A stretch of 64,000 nt of DNA from Pelagovum pacificum (GTDB taxonomy: Bacteria; Pseudomonadota; Alphaproteobacteria; Rhodobacterales; Rhodobacteraceae): the NCBI RefSeq assembly GCF_016134045.1, contig NZ_CP065915.1, positions 682,001 through 746,000 of the forward strand, written 5' to 3'. The stretch's first letter is position 1. The number at the start of each line of letters is the position of its first letter. Positions 61,587 through 64,000 of the stretch are shown here, piece by piece. The notes beneath the pieces are model-generated. The model did not search any database. It was not told the origin of the DNA and saw nothing but the letters and a program-made list of their open reading frames with translations. The translations under genes and the position numbers were made by a program.

Positions 61587-64000
61587 GTGCAGAAACAACG
61601 CACGTTCGACGAGATCACGCTGATCACGGCGCAGGCCGACATGACGGCTGCGATCCACGGCGGTCGGGCAAAGTGTCTGCAGCGGCTCGTGCGCCTCGAC
61701 ATGCCGGTGCCCACGACCGTCGCGCTGACCTTCGGTGCGGTGCGGCGGATCGCGAACGGACAGCTGCCCGACATCGCCGAAATCCTCAATCATTTCGGGC
61801 CTGAACCGCTCGTCTCGGTGCGGCCGTCCAGCCAGGATCCCGATTGGGGCGGGCCGGGTGCTGTGCTCAACATCGGGATGTGTGACGCGCGGCACGCCAG
61901 CCTGTGCCAGCAGCTGGGCGAGGCGGCGGCGACGTCGCTCTACCTGCGGTTCATCTTCGCCTACGCGACCGAGGTCGCGCGGCTGGGCGCCGACCGGTTC
62001 GAACTGCCGGACTGTCCCGACCGTGCCGCGCTCGACCGGGCGCTGGCCGCCTACGAAGAGGAAATGGATGAACCCTTCCCGCAGGATCCGGCGCGGCAGT
62101 TGAGCGACGTGCTCAACTCCATGGCCCGGGCGTGGGAGGGGACGACTGCCCGGCTATTGCGGGAGGCGAAGGGAGCACCGGCGGACGCCGGCCTCGGCCT
62201 CGTCGTGCAGGCGATGTCGCTCGGCGTCGGGCGGGGCGAGTGCGGCTCGGGCGTGATCCAGTTCATCGACGGCACTACCGGTCAGCGCCGCGTCACCGGC
62301 CGCTACCTGTCTCAGAGCCAGGGGCGCGAGGCGCTGACGGCGGAGAGCGGCGCGCTCTACCTCACGCGAGATCCGCGCGGCCTGTCGCTGGAAGAGGCGC
62401 ACCCGGCGACCTTCGCGACGCTCGTCGATTACGGCGCCCGGACACGGACGCGCCTGAAGGAAGAGATGGAAATCGAGTTCACGGTCGAAGACGGACAATT
62501 GTCCATCCTCGATGCCGTACGGGTGCCCCGGAACAGCCAGGCGGCTGTCCGGATCGCCGTCGACCTCACCGAGGACAACATCATCCGCCCGGAAGAAGCG
62601 GTCATGCGCATCCAGCCGCAGACGCTGTCGGAGCTGCTGCACCAGCAGGTCGACCCGCGCGCGGTGCGCGATGTCATCACCCGCGGCATCGCGGCCAGTC
62701 CCGGCGGTGCGCGCGGGCGTATCGTCTTTTCCGCCACCGACGCGCAGGCCGCTGCCTCGCGGGGTGAGAGCTGCATTCTCGTCCGGCGCGAAACCACGCC
62801 CGAGGACATCCGCGGGATGCATGCGGCGGCGGCCGTTCTGACGATCCGGGGCGGCGTAACGAGCCATGCCGCGGTGATCGGCCGGGGGCTTGGCCTGCCC
62901 TGCGTCGTGGGCGCGTCGCAGCTTCGGATCGACCGCAAGAAGGCCGCCATCATCGCCCCCGACGGGCGGCGCTTCGCCGAGGGCGAGACGATCACTGTGG
63001 ACGGTACGACCGGCGAAGTACTCGCCGGGGAGCCGCCGATGCTGGAAGCCGCGATCGACGGGGCGTTCGGCACGCTGCTCGACTGGGCCGACCGGTTCCG
63101 CGACATCGGGGTGCGGGCAAACGCCGACACGCCAGCGGACGCGCAGACGGCGCGGAACTTCGCTGCGGAGGGGATCGGGCTCTGCCGGACCGAGCATATG
63201 TTCTTCGAGGGCGAGCGCCTGAGCCTGATGCGGGAGATGATCTTCGCCGACACACCGGAGGACCGGAAAGCGGTGCTGGCGCGGCTCCTGCCGATGCAGC
63301 GGGCCGACTTCATCGAGCTCTTCCAGATCATGGCTGGCCATCCGGTCTGCATCCGGCTGTTCGATCCGCCGCTGCACGAGTTCCTGCCCGCCGACAAGAG
63401 CGGCATTCGGGAGCTCGCGGACCTGCTGAACCTGCCGTTGGCGGATGTCACCGCGCGGGTGGAGGCGCTGGAGGAATACAACCCGATGCTGGGGCTTCGG
63501 GGGGTGCGGCTCGGTGTGACCGTGCCCGAAATCTACGAGATGCAGGCCCGCGCGATCTTCGAGGCGACCATCGCCGCCTCCCGCAAGGGCGAGGCGGTCG
63601 TTCCCGAGATCATGATCCCGCTGGTTTCCGCGATGCGCGAAGTCGAGCTGGTGAAGAACCGGATCGACGCGGTGGCGGTCAATGTCCACAACATGACCGG
63701 CGCGACCTTCGACTACCGGCTCGGTGTCATGGTGGAGACGCCGCGTGCCGCACTGCGCGCAGGCGACATAGCGCTGCATTCCTCGTTCCTGTCATTCGGG
63801 ACCAACGATCTCACGCAGATGACCTATGGGCTGTCGCGCGACGACGCGGGGCGGTTCATGTCGACCTACGTCCAGAAGGGCGTCTACGAGGAAGACCCGT
63901 TTCATACGCTGGACCTCGAAGGGGTCGGCGAACTGCTGACCATCGGGGCCGAGCGGGCACGTGCCACGCGTCCCGAGATCACGCTGTCGATCTGCGGTGA
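61587..64000 (+). CDS. PPDK-like PEP-binding protein, C-terminus cut by window
   Basis: About 804 residues are visible and the frame is still open at the end. The GTG start follows AAAGGA by seven bases. Alignment with pyruvate phosphate dikinase is clear: phospho-His427 in VTSHAAV, GIGLCRTEHMFF, RLFDPPLHEFLP, NPMLGLRGVRLG and SFGTNDLTQMTYGLSRDDAG. In the N-terminal ATP half the motifs are altered: GGRAK (25-29) for GGKG, SVRPSSQDPDWGGPG for SVRSGA...MPGMM, and TGRYLSQSQGRE for the usual YGE..NAQGED. So the PEP half looks sound, while ATP use is doubtful. Confidence 0.82.
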   Translation, partial: MQKQRTFDEITLITAQADMTAAIHGGRAKCLQRLVRLDMPVPTTVALTFGAVRRIANGQLPDIAEILNHFGPEPLVSVRPSSQDPDWGGPGAVLNIGMCDARHASLCQQLGEAAATSLYLRFIFAYATEVARLGADRFELPDCPDRAALDRALAAYEEEMDEPFPQDPARQLSDVLNSMARAWEGTTARLLREAKGAPADAGLGLVVQAMSLGVGRGECGSGVIQFIDGTTGQRRVTGRYLSQSQGREALTAESGALYLTRDPRGLSLEEAHPATFATLVDYGARTRTRLKEEMEIEFTVEDGQLSILDAVRVPRNSQAAVRIAVDLTEDNIIRPEEAVMRIQPQTLSELLHQQVDPRAVRDVITRGIAASPGGARGRIVFSATDAQAAASRGESCILVRRETTPEDIRGMHAAAAVLTIRGGVTSHAAVIGRGLGLPCVVGASQLRIDRKKAAIIAPDGRRFAEGETITVDGTTGEVLAGEPPMLEAAIDGAFGTLLDWADRFRDIGVRANADTPADAQTARNFAAEGIGLCRTEHMFFEGERLSLMREMIFADTPEDRKAVLARLLPMQRADFIELFQIMAGHPVCIRLFDPPLHEFLPADKSGIRELADLLNLPLADVTARVEALEEYNPMLGLRGVRLGVTVPEIYEMQARAIFEATIAASRKGEAVVPEIMIPLVSAMREVELVKNRIDAVAVNVHNMTGATFDYRLGVMVETPRAALRAGDIALHSSFLSFGTNDLTQMTYGLSRDDAGRFMSTYVQKGVYEEDPFHTLDLEGVGELLTIGAERARATRPEITLSICG

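Noticed and set aside
1..64000. tRNA, rRNA, CRISPR or integrase/att signatures
   Set aside because: None found by eye on either strand; a tRNAscan-SE or CRISPR search was not possible here.

Overview
The window is about 64 kb of GC-rich chromosome from an alphaproteobacterium, almost certainly Rhodobacteraceae (Rhodobacter/Roseobacter group). The evidence is the gene content: a CarD regulator after a Suv3-like helicase, an S4 protein and a 7Fe ferredoxin; PtsP; a type IB GTP cyclohydrolase; a SAM-II riboswitch before metZ; and glyQ/glyS split by a small membrane protein and followed by a PPDK-like gene. No phage, insertion sequence, CRISPR array, rRNA or tRNA was seen. Most genes are core chromosomal functions in short, tightly coupled operons. 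Many have ATGA/GTGA/TGATG overlaps.

Layout. 1-1.7 kb: end of a znuB-like permease facing dtd and a PfkB sugar kinase. 1.8-9.7 kb: a stress/envelope neighbourhood (zinc-ribbon membrane protein, exported protein, globin, SPFH-GYF protein, DUF2927 lipoprotein, TelA, XpaC-like protein, small membrane protein, TerC). 9.8-13.9 kb: RNA modification (RsuA/RluB-type synthase, TadA), glpX, hom and a small lipoprotein. 13.9-17.4 kb: a TadE/TadE/TadG (von Willebrand A) pilus block. 17.7-25 kb: glutamate dehydrogenase, pyrD with a DUF952 gene, a secreted 5'-nucleotidase, a P-loop NTPase, a lipoprotein and the abasic-site protein SRAP/HMCES. 25.3-30.3 kb: PtsP, an acidic secreted protein, a 471-bp hairpin-rich gap and lysC. 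30.4-34.4 kb: an ATP-dependent DNA ligase with its MBL exonuclease, a lysophospholipase-like hydrolase and an SCP2-domain protein in one run. 34.5-39.5 kb: TPR protein, Suv3-like helicase, S4 protein, fdxA, carD. 39.6-47.5 kb: cupin, purD, xseA, alkB-like hydroxylase, a fused NuoE-NuoF diaphorase, ftsY. 47.6-51.4 kb: GNAT, MgtC, DMT transporter, YciB/IspZ, PilZ, alpha/beta hydrolase. 51.5-55.5 kb: SAM-II riboswitch and metZ, folE2, trkH. 55.6-55.8 kb: two simple tandem repeats. 56-64 kb: a SPOR/peptidoglycan-binding protein with a dead trypsin-like domain, glyQ, a DUF6446-type protein, glyS, and a PPDK-like protein cut by the window end.

How they work together. lysC, hom and metZ are three steps of the aspartate-to-threonine/methionine route, and the last is preceded by a SAM-sensing leader. 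DNA repair is represented by ligase plus exonuclease, SRAP and XseA. The best candidate for a poorly described system is the SPFH-DUF2927-TelA-XpaC-TerC module at 1.8-9.7 kb. Other notable points are the pseudo-protease, the PPDK paralogue with an altered ATP-binding half, and the orphan diaphorase beside alkB. Several families of short palindromes sit mainly at ends of convergent genes.
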